Assembly: GCA_014859645.1 (NCBI GenBank)
Contig: JACUTV010000013.1
Span: 1-40,661 of the forward strand
Source of the DNA: Campylobacterales bacterium
GTDB lineage: Bacteria > Campylobacterota > Campylobacteria > Campylobacterales > Campylobacteraceae
Direction of reading: 5' to 3'
Length of the DNA stretch: 40,661 nucleotides
Part shown: piece by piece, positions 17,901 to 25,162 of the stretch
Layout of the letters: each line of letters starts with the position of its first letter
How positions within the stretch are numbered: the stretch's first letter is position 1
The notes under the pieces: model-generated
The model's input: only the letters and a program-made list of their open reading frames with translations
Told to the model about the DNA's origin: nothing
The model's database searches: none
Program-made: the position numbers and the translations under genes

Positions 17901-18842
17901 ATGCTCGCCTCCTTCCTTGACCACTATTATGCCTCCATGAAAGAAGAACTCTCTTTTTTGGAAGCCAAGCGCCTTGAAACGTGTGCTAGGGTCAAAAGCA
18001 GTGGAGTGTATTGGGCAATCGGGGCGCTCTTTGTTGCTTTGGTGTTGGCTAACACGTTTTTTCAAGAAGACCACCTTGTGGCTTTTGCCTTGGGGACAGC
18101 CTTTGGGGGCATTGGCTACACGGTGCATTTTCGTTCTACCACGCAGATGTTTCACCGCCTCTTTAAAGAACATGTCATCGGTCATATGGTGCGCCATATG
18201 GGGCTCTCGTATGACCCAAAAGGCTACATTCCTCCCCATCTGTTTAGACAAGCCCAATGGTTTACGCAAGACTACGACGCGTATACGGGTGATGATTTGG
18301 TCTTAGGTGAGATTGAAGGGGTCAACGTGACGTGGAGCGATGTGAAGGTGACGTATACCACGCGTAATGCAAAAGGCAAAACCACGCGCCACACTCTTTT
18401 TGAAGGGATTTTTTTCGTGGCCCCTTTTCCTAAACACCTGCGTTCTTCAACATGGGTATTGCCCGATTTGGCGCAAAAAGTATTGGGAGATTTTGGCACC
18501 CTTGTGCAAGGGTTTGATGCACGAGGTGGATTAGTAAAGATGGACAATCCTGCCTTTGAGCGCGCGTTTGTGGTGTTAAGTAACGACCAAATCGAAGCAC
18601 GTTATCTTTTGTCTCCCGTGCTCATGGAACACCTCTTGGCGTTAAAAAACCAAGCCAATGTGCCCTTACATGTAAGCTTTATAGACGGAAAAATCTTTCT
18701 GGGTCTTGCTTATGGGAAGCCAAGCTTTGAGCCGTCATTGTTTCGCTCTTTGGAAACCTTTAGCACCCTTAAAGAACACGGGCATTTGCTTGGGGTGTTG
18801 TATGGAGTTGTAGGGTTGCTTGGGTTAGAAAAGAAGGGGTAA
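17901..18842 (+). CDS. DUF3137-type membrane protein, LemA partner
   Basis: The 313-residue protein has a pair of membrane segments near residues 35-72 (YWAIGALFVALVLANTF, then VAFALGTAFGGIGYTV). The rest is soluble and follows the DUF3137 pattern, including DYDAYTGDDLVLGEIEGVNVTWSDVKV and the block KMDNPAFERAFVVLSNDQIEARYLLSP. The function is unknown; in many genomes it follows lemA, as here (gap of six bases). The pair probably act together at the membrane. A TTACATGTAA copy (18666-18675) encodes Pro-Leu-His-Val. Transcription must end beyond the stop near the shared hairpin with tpx, although that hairpin has its U-tract only on the other strand. Confidence 0.82.
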   Translation: MLASFLDHYYASMKEELSFLEAKRLETCARVKSSGVYWAIGALFVALVLANTFFQEDHLVAFALGTAFGGIGYTVHFRSTTQMFHRLFKEHVIGHMVRHMGLSYDPKGYIPPHLFRQAQWFTQDYDAYTGDDLVLGEIEGVNVTWSDVKVTYTTRNAKGKTTRHTLFEGIFFVAPFPKHLRSSTWVLPDLAQKVLGDFGTLVQGFDARGGLVKMDNPAFERAFVVLSNDQIEARYLLSPVLMEHLLALKNQANVPLHVSFIDGKIFLGLAYGKPSFEPSLFRSLETFSTLKEHGHLLGVLYGVVGLLGLEKKG

Positions 18843-18862
18843 AAAGCCCGCAAAAGCGGGCT
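18841..18862 (-). terminator. Rho-independent terminator of tpx
   Basis: Stem AGCCCGC (18845-18851) and GCGGGCT (18856-18862) enclose a four-base loop. On the minus strand it is followed directly by TTTTTA, the classical terminator form. It begins just after the tpx stop. The plus-strand gene also ends here, so it may work in both directions less efficiently. Confidence 0.85.
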
Positions 18863-18867
18863 AGAGG

Positions 18868-19368
18868 TTATTTGAGTGCGCTTAGGGCTGCGTCGTAGTT
18901 TGGTTCTGCTGTAATCTCAGGAACAATCTCTTTGTAGGTGATTTTTCCTTGTGCGTCTACCACAAAAATAGCTCTACATGTAACGCCCGCAAGTGGTCCA
19001 TCCGCAAGAAGAACCCCATAAGCATTAGCAAAAGTTTTGTTTCTAAAATCGCTGCCAACGGCAAGGTTTTCGATACCTTCAGTGGTGCAAAAGCGTCCCA
19101 TAGCAAAAGGTAAGTCCATGGAAACAACGGTCACTTCCACCCCTTCTGTTTTCGCGGCTTCAACGTTGAATTTACGTGTTTCTGAGGCACAGACGGCTGT
19201 GTCAAGAGAAGGGACGATGACGAGCAACTGTGTTTTCCCTTTGGCGCCGCCAACGGTGATTTCTGATAAGTCTTTTCCAACAACAGTGACGGATGGGGCA
19301 AGGTCGCCAACTGCGAGTTCTGTGCCTGCAAGAGATACAGGTGTTCCTTTGAGAGCTGTTTTAGCCAT
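18868..19368 (-). CDS. tpx: Thiol peroxidase Tpx (2-Cys peroxiredoxin)
   Basis: The 166-residue product has the length of Tpx. The peroxidatic Cys is in LDTAVCASETRKFN and the resolving Cys in GRFCTTEG, about 35 residues later, the atypical 2-Cys arrangement. It reduces peroxides, including alkyl peroxides, using thioredoxin. The open frame continues 28 codons upstream, but MAKTALKGTPVSLAG matches the family start and AAAGGA lies eight bases before it. The frame extension also crosses the likely -10 element (TATACT, 19397-19402 on the minus strand). A TACATGTA copy (18975-18982) encodes Val-Thr-Cys-Arg; this added Cys is beyond the two catalytic ones. Confidence 0.95.
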   Translation of the reverse strand: MAKTALKGTPVSLAGTELAVGDLAPSVTVVGKDLSEITVGGAKGKTQLLVIVPSLDTAVCASETRKFNVEAAKTEGVEVTVVSMDLPFAMGRFCTTEGIENLAVGSDFRNKTFANAYGVLLADGPLAGVTCRAIFVVDAQGKITYKEIVPEITAEPNYDAALSALK

Positions 19369-19396
19369 GAATATTCCTTTACGATAAAGTTTCCAC

Positions 19397-19402
19397 AGTA
19401 TA
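19397..19402 (-). promoter_or_regulatory. -10 element of tpx
   Basis: On the minus strand CCTATACTG gives TATACT, 29-34 bases before the tpx ATG. It supports the shorter Tpx start. Confidence 0.55.
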
Positions 19403-19454
19403 GGCCAAAGAGGATAAAAAGACTCTTTATTTAAGGAGTTAACTTGGTGCATGC

Positions 19455-19460
19455 TATAAT
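19455..19460 (+). promoter_or_regulatory. -10 element of the FliL-like gene
   Basis: GCTATAAT gives a perfect TATAAT 28 bases before the ATG, with AAGGAGG as ribosome binding site between them (19477-19483 region). Confidence 0.65.
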
Positions 19461-19487
19461 ACGGTTTTTACTGAAGAAGGAGGTAAA

Positions 19488-19928
19488 ATGGGTGGATACC
19501 GCGTTAGTAAAATCACTATTTTTGTCATCCTCGCTGTGTCGATTGTTTACTTGATTTATGGCACGTTTTTCAAAGAAGGCCCGCGGTTTGGCGTAGGTGC
19601 TATGCCTTCTAGCGTTCGAGGTAGCACAGATCCGCTCGAAACAGGGCTTGACCAAATCCTTATCAATCTTTCAAAAGGCCAATACAGTTTTTTAAAAGCA
19701 GAAATCGCGGTCAAAGCAGAAAATCGCGCCGCTAAAGCCGAAATAGACAGGCTTCGAGAGCCTTTGCGCCGATTGGTGCTCAACATTGCCTCCAAAGAAG
19801 ACGGAGAAATCCTCGCAACACCCCAAGGAAAAGAGCAGTTTAAAGCGCGCATCATACAAGAAGCAAGACAACAGCTTGGTTTGGAACTCGAAGGAGTTTA
19901 TTTCCAAAATTTCGTCCTAGCGCGATAA
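19488..19928 (+). CDS. FliL-like single-span membrane protein
   Basis: The 146-residue protein has one N-terminal membrane span (about residues 8-26) and a soluble extracytoplasmic region. The end, LGLELEGVYFQNFVLAR, resembles the C-terminus of FliL (pattern hydrophobic-VYF-x2-FV), and the helix VLNIASKEDGEILATPQGKEQFKARIIQEA also fits the FliL core. FliL surrounds the flagellar stators and supports torque. No other flagellar gene is next to this one, and its promoter is sigma-70, so it may be a FliL paralogue with a separate job. It ends with a 12-base convergent overlap with the MFS gene. Family assignment is moderate. Confidence 0.68.
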   Translation: MGGYRVSKITIFVILAVSIVYLIYGTFFKEGPRFGVGAMPSSVRGSTDPLETGLDQILINLSKGQYSFLKAEIAVKAENRAAKAEIDRLREPLRRLVLNIASKEDGEILATPQGKEQFKARIIQEARQQLGLELEGVYFQNFVLAR

Positions 19929-20999
19929 AAATCTACAGGTGAGAAAGCCTAAAAAAGCGATGAGTGCGGACACTAAATACACATAAGGTCCGTACATCCA
20001 CCCCGCAATGAGCGCCCCAATAAAACCCCCAAGCCCAAAAGAAAACCCATAATAAAACTGCGCAGCCAAACGACGGTTGGCATAGACAGTATGCAAATAG
20101 CTAAAGGCCGCAGTGTGGTGAAGAGCGAAGCTAAACGCATGAAAGGCTTGGGAGAAAAATGCGATGGCGATGGAGCCAGGAAAGAGAAACAACAGAAGCC
20201 ACCGCATGGCCGTCATGAGGGTGGAAAACTGGACCAAACCCAACAGACCATACCGTTTTAAAATGGGCCCTTGAAAATAAAAAAGTCCAACTTCACAGAT
20301 AACCCCAAAAGCCCACATCCAACTGGTGATGGTTAAACTCACCCCGTGGTCGGTTTGGTAGATGGTAAAGAAGTTGTAAAAAGCACCAAAACTTACCTGC
20401 ATCAAAAACAAACTCACCCAAAATCCCAGCTGTGATTTTAGGTCAATACTGCCGCCATGGACGCTAGAGAGAGTGGTAAAATGGGCATTTTTACGGGTAA
20501 CAAGGAGCCCAAAACAGATCATGAGCGTCACCGCCGCAAGGAAAAAGTGAAGGCCCATGTAAGGGTCGTTTAGCAACATAGCAAGGACAATGCCCACTAC
20601 CATAAACCCCACAGAACCAAACAAGCGTGCTTTCCCAAAACGCTCTTTGCCTAAAAACTCCAAAGAATAGGTTTCGATAAAAGGCAAAATCAGCCCCAGT
20701 GCACCCCCTAAAAAAACGTTTGGCACCAAAAAAAACCAAACGTAGGGAATGGTGACGTAAAACAAAAGGGCGCTAAGAAGAGCAGAGCCCAAGGCCACAT
20801 AAAACACGGTTTGCGTTAGGGAAAACCATTTTTGAAAGAAGAAAGGGACGATGAAGCGCGTCAAGGGTGCGACGGCAAACACAAGCCCAATTTGTGCACT
20901 CGTGTATCCCAGTGTTTGAAGGATTTTTGGCAAAAAAATCACATATACACCGATAATGGAAAAATAAAAGTAAAAAAACCCCGAAATACGCGCAAACAT
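19917..20999 (-). CDS. Major facilitator superfamily transporter (HcaT-like)
   Basis: The 360-residue protein is almost entirely hydrophobic, with about 11-12 predicted spans. The N-terminus (FYFYFSIIGVYVIFLPKILQTLGYTSAQIGLVFA) and the short loop RFIVPFFFQKW fit the MFS_1-like subgroup that contains the phenylpropionate permease HcaT and sugar/nucleoside permeases. MFS carriers move small solutes across the inner membrane with protons; the substrate cannot be told. It is the last of a leftward run of eight tightly spaced genes and starts one base after the RDD gene stop. Its 3' end overlaps the convergent FliL-like gene. Confidence 0.83.
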   Translation of the reverse strand: MFARISGFFYFYFSIIGVYVIFLPKILQTLGYTSAQIGLVFAVAPLTRFIVPFFFQKWFSLTQTVFYVALGSALLSALLFYVTIPYVWFFLVPNVFLGGALGLILPFIETYSLEFLGKERFGKARLFGSVGFMVVGIVLAMLLNDPYMGLHFFLAAVTLMICFGLLVTRKNAHFTTLSSVHGGSIDLKSQLGFWVSLFLMQVSFGAFYNFFTIYQTDHGVSLTITSWMWAFGVICEVGLFYFQGPILKRYGLLGLVQFSTLMTAMRWLLLFLFPGSIAIAFFSQAFHAFSFALHHTAAFSYLHTVYANRRLAAQFYYGFSFGLGGFIGALIAGWMYGPYVYLVSALIAFLGFLTCRFLSR

Positions 21000-21000
21000 G

Positions 21001-21465
21001 CTAAGGGGTTACAAGGGTGGCGTGGGTGCCAGAGAGTAAGTCGTGTAGGTTTTTCCCGTCTTTTCTAAAGGGTGAGAGCATCAGTCCTATCATGGACGTT
21101 CCTGCGAGTAAAAAAGCGAGGTAGCGCCACATTCCCAGTAAAAAGCTAGGCGATTTTCCCGTGCGAGCATGCACAAGTCGCATACCATAAACGCGGTACC
21201 CAGGACTTTGTCCCGTGCGCATCCAAAAGAGGGAAAGAATTACGCCAAAAAGCAAGGTGAGGAGAAAGATGGCGAGCTGGTTAGACTGAAACGCGTCTTT
21301 GCCGCCTAGGATGCCGTAGGTGGTGAGGTAAAGTAAGGGCAGGTAAATCATAAACACATCAACGATAAACGCCTTGACGCGCAAGGTGGTTGGCGCAAGA
21401 GGGAAGCAAGGCAAAGAAGGCGCAGGAGGGCTTTTCTTGCCTTGTTTAAGGGTGCGCCAACGCAC
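21001..21465 (-). CDS. RDD family membrane protein
   Basis: The RDD domain is clear: three or more membrane spans, with the block TLRVKAFIVDVFMIYLP near the start (here the usual R-x-x-A-x-x-D-x-x-hydrophobic pattern) and a late GKNLHDLLSGT motif. Function of most RDD proteins is unknown; some act in ion transport. I place the start at a GTG whose first base is the last base of the pyrE stop (TAGTG), with GAGGA four bases before; this gives 154 residues. A longer frame begins 16 codons earlier inside pyrE but has no ribosome binding site. Translational coupling to pyrE is likely. Confidence 0.8.
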   Translation of the reverse strand: MRWRTLKQGKKSPPAPSLPCFPLAPTTLRVKAFIVDVFMIYLPLLYLTTYGILGGKDAFQSNQLAIFLLTLLFGVILSLFWMRTGQSPGYRVYGMRLVHARTGKSPSFLLGMWRYLAFLLAGTSMIGLMLSPFRKDGKNLHDLLSGTHATLVTP

Positions 21466-22073
21466 TAGTTTCCTCGACTGCCAGGTTTGATAGCAACCGA
21501 ACCGTCTTTGCATAAAGGACAGGAGCTTGGTTCGTAAATATCAAAGGTGAAATCACCCAAGGCAAAGAAGGGGACGTCGTTGGGGAGTTTACATGTAAGG
21601 CTTGCAGGGGTGTCGCTGCCGACACGCTTGCAAAATCCACGGTTGGCAAGGGCGGCAAACCCAAGCACGTTGGCGCCTTGGTTTTCAACACAAGCTGCTG
21701 CTTCAAGGGCAGAGCCTCCGGTGGTGATGATGTCTTCACACACAAGGATGCGTTCCCCTTTTTTTACCTCAAAACCGCGTCTTAATTGCATGGTGCCGTT
21801 CACTCTTTCGGTAAAAATAAACCGTACATGTAAGGCGCGTGCAAGTTCATAACCTGCCAATACACCTCCAAGAGCAGGAGAGCACACGGTGTCTACTTTA
21901 AGGCCTGCTGCTTGGATTTGTGTCGCTAGTGCTTGGGCGAGGTCGCCCGCGAGTTTGGGGTCTTCAAGCACCTTGGCACTTTGAAGGTAAAATTGCGAAT
22001 GGTTACCGCTGCTTAAGAGAAAATGCCCCTCAAGATACGCCCCCGCTTCTTTGTAAAGAGCTTCGAGGTTCAT
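21465..22073 (-). CDS. pyrE: Orotate phosphoribosyltransferase
   Basis: The 202-residue protein has the PRPP-binding motif [17 protein letters not shown] (about residues 108-124) with the acidic pair and TTGGS loop. Upstream are [18 protein letters not shown] (about 19-36), the substrate site, and [19 protein letters not shown]. It joins orotate to PRPP to make OMP in pyrimidine synthesis. A C-terminal CxxC pair ([10 protein letters not shown]) is seen in the longer form of this family. It lies two bases after frr and one base overlaps the RDD gene. Two TACATGTA copies are inside it (21590-21597, 21825-21832), read as Leu-Thr-Cys-Lys and Leu-His-Val. pyrG is elsewhere in the window. Confidence 0.95.
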   Translation of the reverse strand: MNLEALYKEAGAYLEGHFLLSSGNHSQFYLQSAKVLEDPKLAGDLAQALATQIQAAGLKVDTVCSPALGGVLAGYELARALHVRFIFTERVNGTMQLRRGFEVKKGERILVCEDIITTGGSALEAAACVENQGANVLGFAALANRGFCKRVGSDTPASLTCKLPNDVPFFALGDFTFDIYEPSSCPLCKDGSVAIKPGSRGN

Positions 22074-22075
22074 GG

Positions 22076-22633
22076 TTAGACTTTCAACAATTCAGCTTCT
22101 TTTTCCCTGAACGCTTGGTCAACTTTTTCCACGTAAGTATCGGTGATTTTTTGCACATCGTCGTGGGCTTTTTTGGACTCGTCTTCGGTAATCTCTTTCT
22201 CTTTTTCGAGCTTTTTGATTTTGTCATTGGCGTCTTTGCGGGTGTTGCGAATGGCCACTTTGGCTTTTTCGCACATGGCTTTGGCTTTCTTGACGTTTTC
22301 TTGACGCTGTTCGACGGTCATAGGCGGGAAGTAGAGCTTGATGCTGATGCCATCGTTGTTGGGATTGACGCCGATATTGGCTGCGCGAATACCTGTTTCA
22401 ATCTCCTTCACCATGTTTTTTTCCCAAGGTGTGATGCTAATCGTCGTAGCATCGCTTGCCAGTACGGTGGCCACTTGGTTAAGCGCAGTAGGCGTTCCGT
22501 AGTAATTGACTAAAATATTGTCCAAAATATTGACAGAGACTTTGCCTGTACGGAGGGTGCCAAAGTCGCGCTTTAGGGCTTCGATACTTTTAGTAGAATG
22601 GTCCTCTTGGTCGAAAAAAATTTCCTCTAACAT
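22076..22633 (-). CDS. frr: Ribosome recycling factor
   Basis: The 185-residue protein has the standard RRF length. Signatures are [18 protein letters not shown] (about residues 16-33), [14 protein letters not shown] (about 43-56), and the helical bundle end [29 protein letters not shown]. With EF-G it splits post-termination ribosomes. Its ATG overlaps the stop of the deacetylase gene by one base (TAATG), so the two are translationally coupled. Nothing is unusual. Confidence 0.97.
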   Translation of the reverse strand: MLEEIFFDQEDHSTKSIEALKRDFGTLRTGKVSVNILDNILVNYYGTPTALNQVATVLASDATTISITPWEKNMVKEIETGIRAANIGVNPNNDGISIKLYFPPMTVEQRQENVKKAKAMCEKAKVAIRNTRKDANDKIKKLEKEKEITEDESKKAHDDVQKITDTYVEKVDQAFREKEAELLKV

Positions 22634-23580
22634 TACTGGTCCTTTATGAGAATATGCGTACTGATTTTTTTCCCAACGCTCAAGATAAGTCTTGTGCGGT
22701 CATGGGTAAGTGTTTGGTCAACGGTGTAATGAACGCGCCCATGTTCCATGGGAACCTCTTGCCAGCCAAGGCCGGTGATGTAAAGCCCTGCTTTGTCTCC
22801 TGCTTCTAAAACTTCGACTTCGACGGTGCTTAGTTTTGCGTCACTTGGATAGGTTTTTGGTGTAATCCATTGCGCGTTAAGATGGCGATAGCTGAGGAGA
22901 TTGGAAAGGTTGGAGTTTTCCCCAAGGGCAGAGCGGTCTAGGTTAAAAGGGTCGCTTCGGTGTGACACAGCACCCATGTTTTGGTTGATAATGGCTTTAA
23001 ACCCATAAGACGTTGCGATGGCCTTGACTCTTTCGTCGTATTCGCCGTAAGGGTAGCTAAAATAGCGTGGTTTTTTCCCTAAATGTTTTTCAAAAAGCGC
23101 CAACCCCGTTTCAAAGTCTTTTTTCAAGGCCGCGTCACTTAACTGGGTCATGTAGGGATGGTTGTGGGAGTGAAATTCTAACGCGCCATACTTGGCAATC
23201 TCACGAAGCTCTTTCCACGTGCTGTAGTCTCCGTACCCTTGCTCAGTGGCACCTGTGTATACAAAAAGTGTGAAAGGGTATCCAAACTCTTTAAAAAGCG
23301 CTAATCCATTTTCGTAAAAGCTCTTGTAGTTATCATCAATGGTAAGCACGACCCACGTGTCAGGGATGGGCTCTTTAGCGTAAACGCGTTCAACAACGTC
23401 TTGAAGGGGGACGACCTTGTAGCCTCGTTCTTTAAAAGCAGTGAATTGTTCCCTTAGTTTTTCAAGGGAAACATTGGTTGAGGGGTGGCGGTCATCACCA
23501 AATCGGTGGTACACAAAGAGGTGTGCGTCTGCAAGACCTTGCACGCACCATACACATAACCAAAAAAACAAGAAGCGCAT
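22633..23580 (-). CDS. Secreted polysaccharide deacetylase (NodB-like)
   Basis: The 315-residue protein begins with a Sec signal peptide ([17 protein letters not shown], cleavage near residue 19). The NodB-homology domain has motif 1 [11 protein letters not shown] (about residues 78-88; TFDDG is usual, both Asp are kept), motif 2 HSHNHP (about 139-144) and motif 3 [13 protein letters not shown] (about 174-186). A C-terminal beta-rich part of about 70 residues follows. Such enzymes remove acetyl groups from surface polysaccharides or peptidoglycan using a metal. It lies between secG (5-base gap) and frr (1-base overlap). The Asn in place of Gly in motif 1 is mildly unusual. The substrate is unknown. 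Confidence 0.85.
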   Translation of the reverse strand: MRFLFFWLCVWCVQGLADAHLFVYHRFGDDRHPSTNVSLEKLREQFTAFKERGYKVVPLQDVVERVYAKEPIPDTWVVLTIDDNYKSFYENGLALFKEFGYPFTLFVYTGATEQGYGDYSTWKELREIAKYGALEFHSHNHPYMTQLSDAALKKDFETGLALFEKHLGKKPRYFSYPYGEYDERVKAIATSYGFKAIINQNMGAVSHRSDPFNLDRSALGENSNLSNLLSYRHLNAQWITPKTYPSDAKLSTVEVEVLEAGDKAGLYITGLGWQEVPMEHGRVHYTVDQTLTHDRTRLILSVGKKISTHILIKDQ

Positions 23581-23585
23581 AGGAA

Positions 23586-23915
23586 CTATTCAGCCTTAGG
23601 TGCTTGGGGCGCTTGTTGCGTTTGAGGAAGGGTGCTAGGAATGGAGTTAGGGACGACGCCTTGGATTTGTTCTGCCAAAGAATCTTTTTTATCGGTGTTG
23701 TAAAAGTACCCAAGTGCTAGGGTGTTTACCACAAAAAGAAAACCGATGGCAAAGGTAAATTTTGCTAAAAATCCTGCAGGCCCTTTAGCACCAAAAAGCG
23801 ATTCGTTGCTTCCGCTGTAGGCGCCAAGGCCAATAGAAGAGCTTTTTTGAAGTAATACAGCAATGGTTAAAATTGCAGTGAAAATAAACTGGGTAACCAA
23901 CAAAAGACTGGTCAT
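23586..23915 (-). CDS. secG: Preprotein translocase subunit SecG
   Basis: The product is 109 residues with two membrane spans (about residues 2-20 and 52-72) and the SecG core VLLQKSSSIGLGAYSGSNESLFGAKGPAGFLAK, in which LLQKS and the GA-rich loop are diagnostic. The tail is Pro/Gln-rich. SecG assists SecYE during protein export. The start at MTSLLLVTQF is chosen because AAAGGAAAC lies before it; the frame extends 49 codons upstream into the next gene but that part is not SecG-like. It sits 70 bases after the ThiD2-like gene and five before the deacetylase. Confidence 0.93.
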   Translation of the reverse strand: MTSLLLVTQFIFTAILTIAVLLQKSSSIGLGAYSGSNESLFGAKGPAGFLAKFTFAIGFLFVVNTLALGYFYNTDKKDSLAEQIQGVVPNSIPSTLPQTQQAPQAPKAE

Positions 23916-23985
23916 AATAAAGTTTCCTTTTAATGTAAGCTTAGAGATTGAAGGGTGATTGTATCTAAAAGTAGTTAAAAATTGG

Positions 23986-24378
23986 TTAAAAAAGAGCTTT
24001 TTCGATGTCGTAGAGGGCGTAGCGTATCTGTTTAAAACGCTCCGCTTCGACGGGGTTTTCAAGTTTTAAGATTTCTTCCAATACCCGTGTGCTTTCTTGG
24101 GCGCGTTTGATGTTGGCAAGGGTGATGGCATCGAGGGAGGTGCGGGAGGATTCGCTGTGGGTAGTGGCTTTGAGCACATCGTTTTGAATGTCGCGCGCTT
24201 TTAAGAGGTCAAGAACGTTGGGCAGTCTGGCTTGGTGACGCAAGTCTTTGAGTTTGGCCGCGAGGGCTTGGTCGTCAAACCCGTAGCGGCGGATATCCTC
24301 CAAGACGCGCAACCCTTCCCGAAGACGGTTAAGGTTGGCGTCAAGGATACGTAAGCTTGCAGGAGAAAACCCCTCCAA
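23986..24378 (-). CDS. Stand-alone ThiD2-like domain (thiamine synthesis)
   Basis: The 130-residue protein carries RILDANLNRLREGLRVLEDIRRYG (about residues 10-33) and later NIKRAQESTRVLEEILKLE (about 88-106). These two RExxRVLE-type blocks define the helical domain that is fused to the N-terminus of ThiE in some bacteria and has been described as ThiD2, a hydroxymethylpyrimidine phosphate kinase. Here it stands without a ThiE part. The start TTG is three bases after the Bax-inhibitor gene stop and has no clear ribosome binding site, so coupling is assumed. I am fairly sure of the domain and less sure of the activity. Confidence 0.68.
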   Translation of the reverse strand: MEGFSPASLRILDANLNRLREGLRVLEDIRRYGFDDQALAAKLKDLRHQARLPNVLDLLKARDIQNDVLKATTHSESSRTSLDAITLANIKRAQESTRVLEEILKLENPVEAERFKQIRYALYDIEKALF

Positions 24379-24380
24379 GG

Positions 24381-25085
24381 TTAGTCTCGGTTTCCAAGGA
24401 TACCAAAGATTTGGAGCAAGGAAACAAAGAGGTTTAAAAAGTCTAAGTATAAGGCAATAGCCCCTTCGATGGGGGTTTCGTACGCACCTTTGATGATGTT
24501 TTGCGTGTCGTACAAAATGAACCCGCTAAAAAGCAAGGCCCCGCCACTGGCGATAGCAAGTTGAAAGACTGGGCTACCAAGAAAGATGTTAAACAAGGAT
24601 GCTACGATCATGATAATAAGCGCAATGAAAAGCATTTTGCCCATAGCGCTAAAGTCACGTTTTGTGTTCATGGCAAACACGGAAAGTCCGCCAAAAGCAA
24701 CCGTAGTAAGAACAAACGCGTTCGCCACAATACCCGCTCCACCTGGCATGCCAAGGATGGTGGAGAGTAACGGAGTAAGTGTTAAGCCGCTTAAAAAGGT
24801 AAACCCAAATAAAAGGGCAAGGTTAAGTCCTGCTTTGCGTTTGGCAGCATACAGTCCAAACAAGCAGACAAACTCTAAAATCACAAGGGGCCAAAACCAC
24901 GCTGCGATGGCAGGGGCCATTCCAATGCCCACATACGCCCCAGCGCTTGCGGCAAGCAAGGAAGCGGCAAAAAGCTGATAGGTTTGCTTAATAAAGACGG
25001 AAAGTCTTGTTTGCGCCTGTGCAGCACTCTCACCATAGCCTCCAGCGGCTTGGTTTTGGATGTAGTCTCTGTCGTACAACGCCAT
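24381..25085 (-). CDS. Bax inhibitor-1 / YccA family membrane protein
   Basis: The 234-residue protein has seven predicted spans. The second half carries FGGLSVFAMNTKRDFSAMGKMLF and GFILYDTQNIIKGAYETPIEGAIALYLDFLNLFVSLLQIFG, where the late D-T-Q and D-F-L-N-L-F motifs are those of the YccA/BI-1 family. Related proteins are pH-sensitive calcium leak channels, and E. coli YccA modulates FtsH. It is the first gene of the eight-gene leftward run; AGGAG sits six bases before its ATG. Confidence 0.92.
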   Translation of the reverse strand: MALYDRDYIQNQAAGGYGESAAQAQTRLSVFIKQTYQLFAASLLAASAGAYVGIGMAPAIAAWFWPLVILEFVCLFGLYAAKRKAGLNLALLFGFTFLSGLTLTPLLSTILGMPGGAGIVANAFVLTTVAFGGLSVFAMNTKRDFSAMGKMLFIALIIMIVASLFNIFLGSPVFQLAIASGGALLFSGFILYDTQNIIKGAYETPIEGAIALYLDFLNLFVSLLQIFGILGNRD

Positions 25086-25162
25086 GGGTAACTCCTGTGT
25101 AAATGATAAATTTTACGAAGAGATAGTATATCAAAAAAGAGGTAAATGAAGCTTAAATAGCT

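Noticed and set aside
19369-19452. 28-codon N-terminal extension of Tpx
   Set aside because: It crosses the likely -10 element, lacks a ribosome binding site and is not found in the Tpx family.
23916-24062. 49-codon extension of SecG
   Set aside because: It overlaps the upstream ThiD2-like gene and is unlike SecG; the internal ATG has AAAGGA before it.
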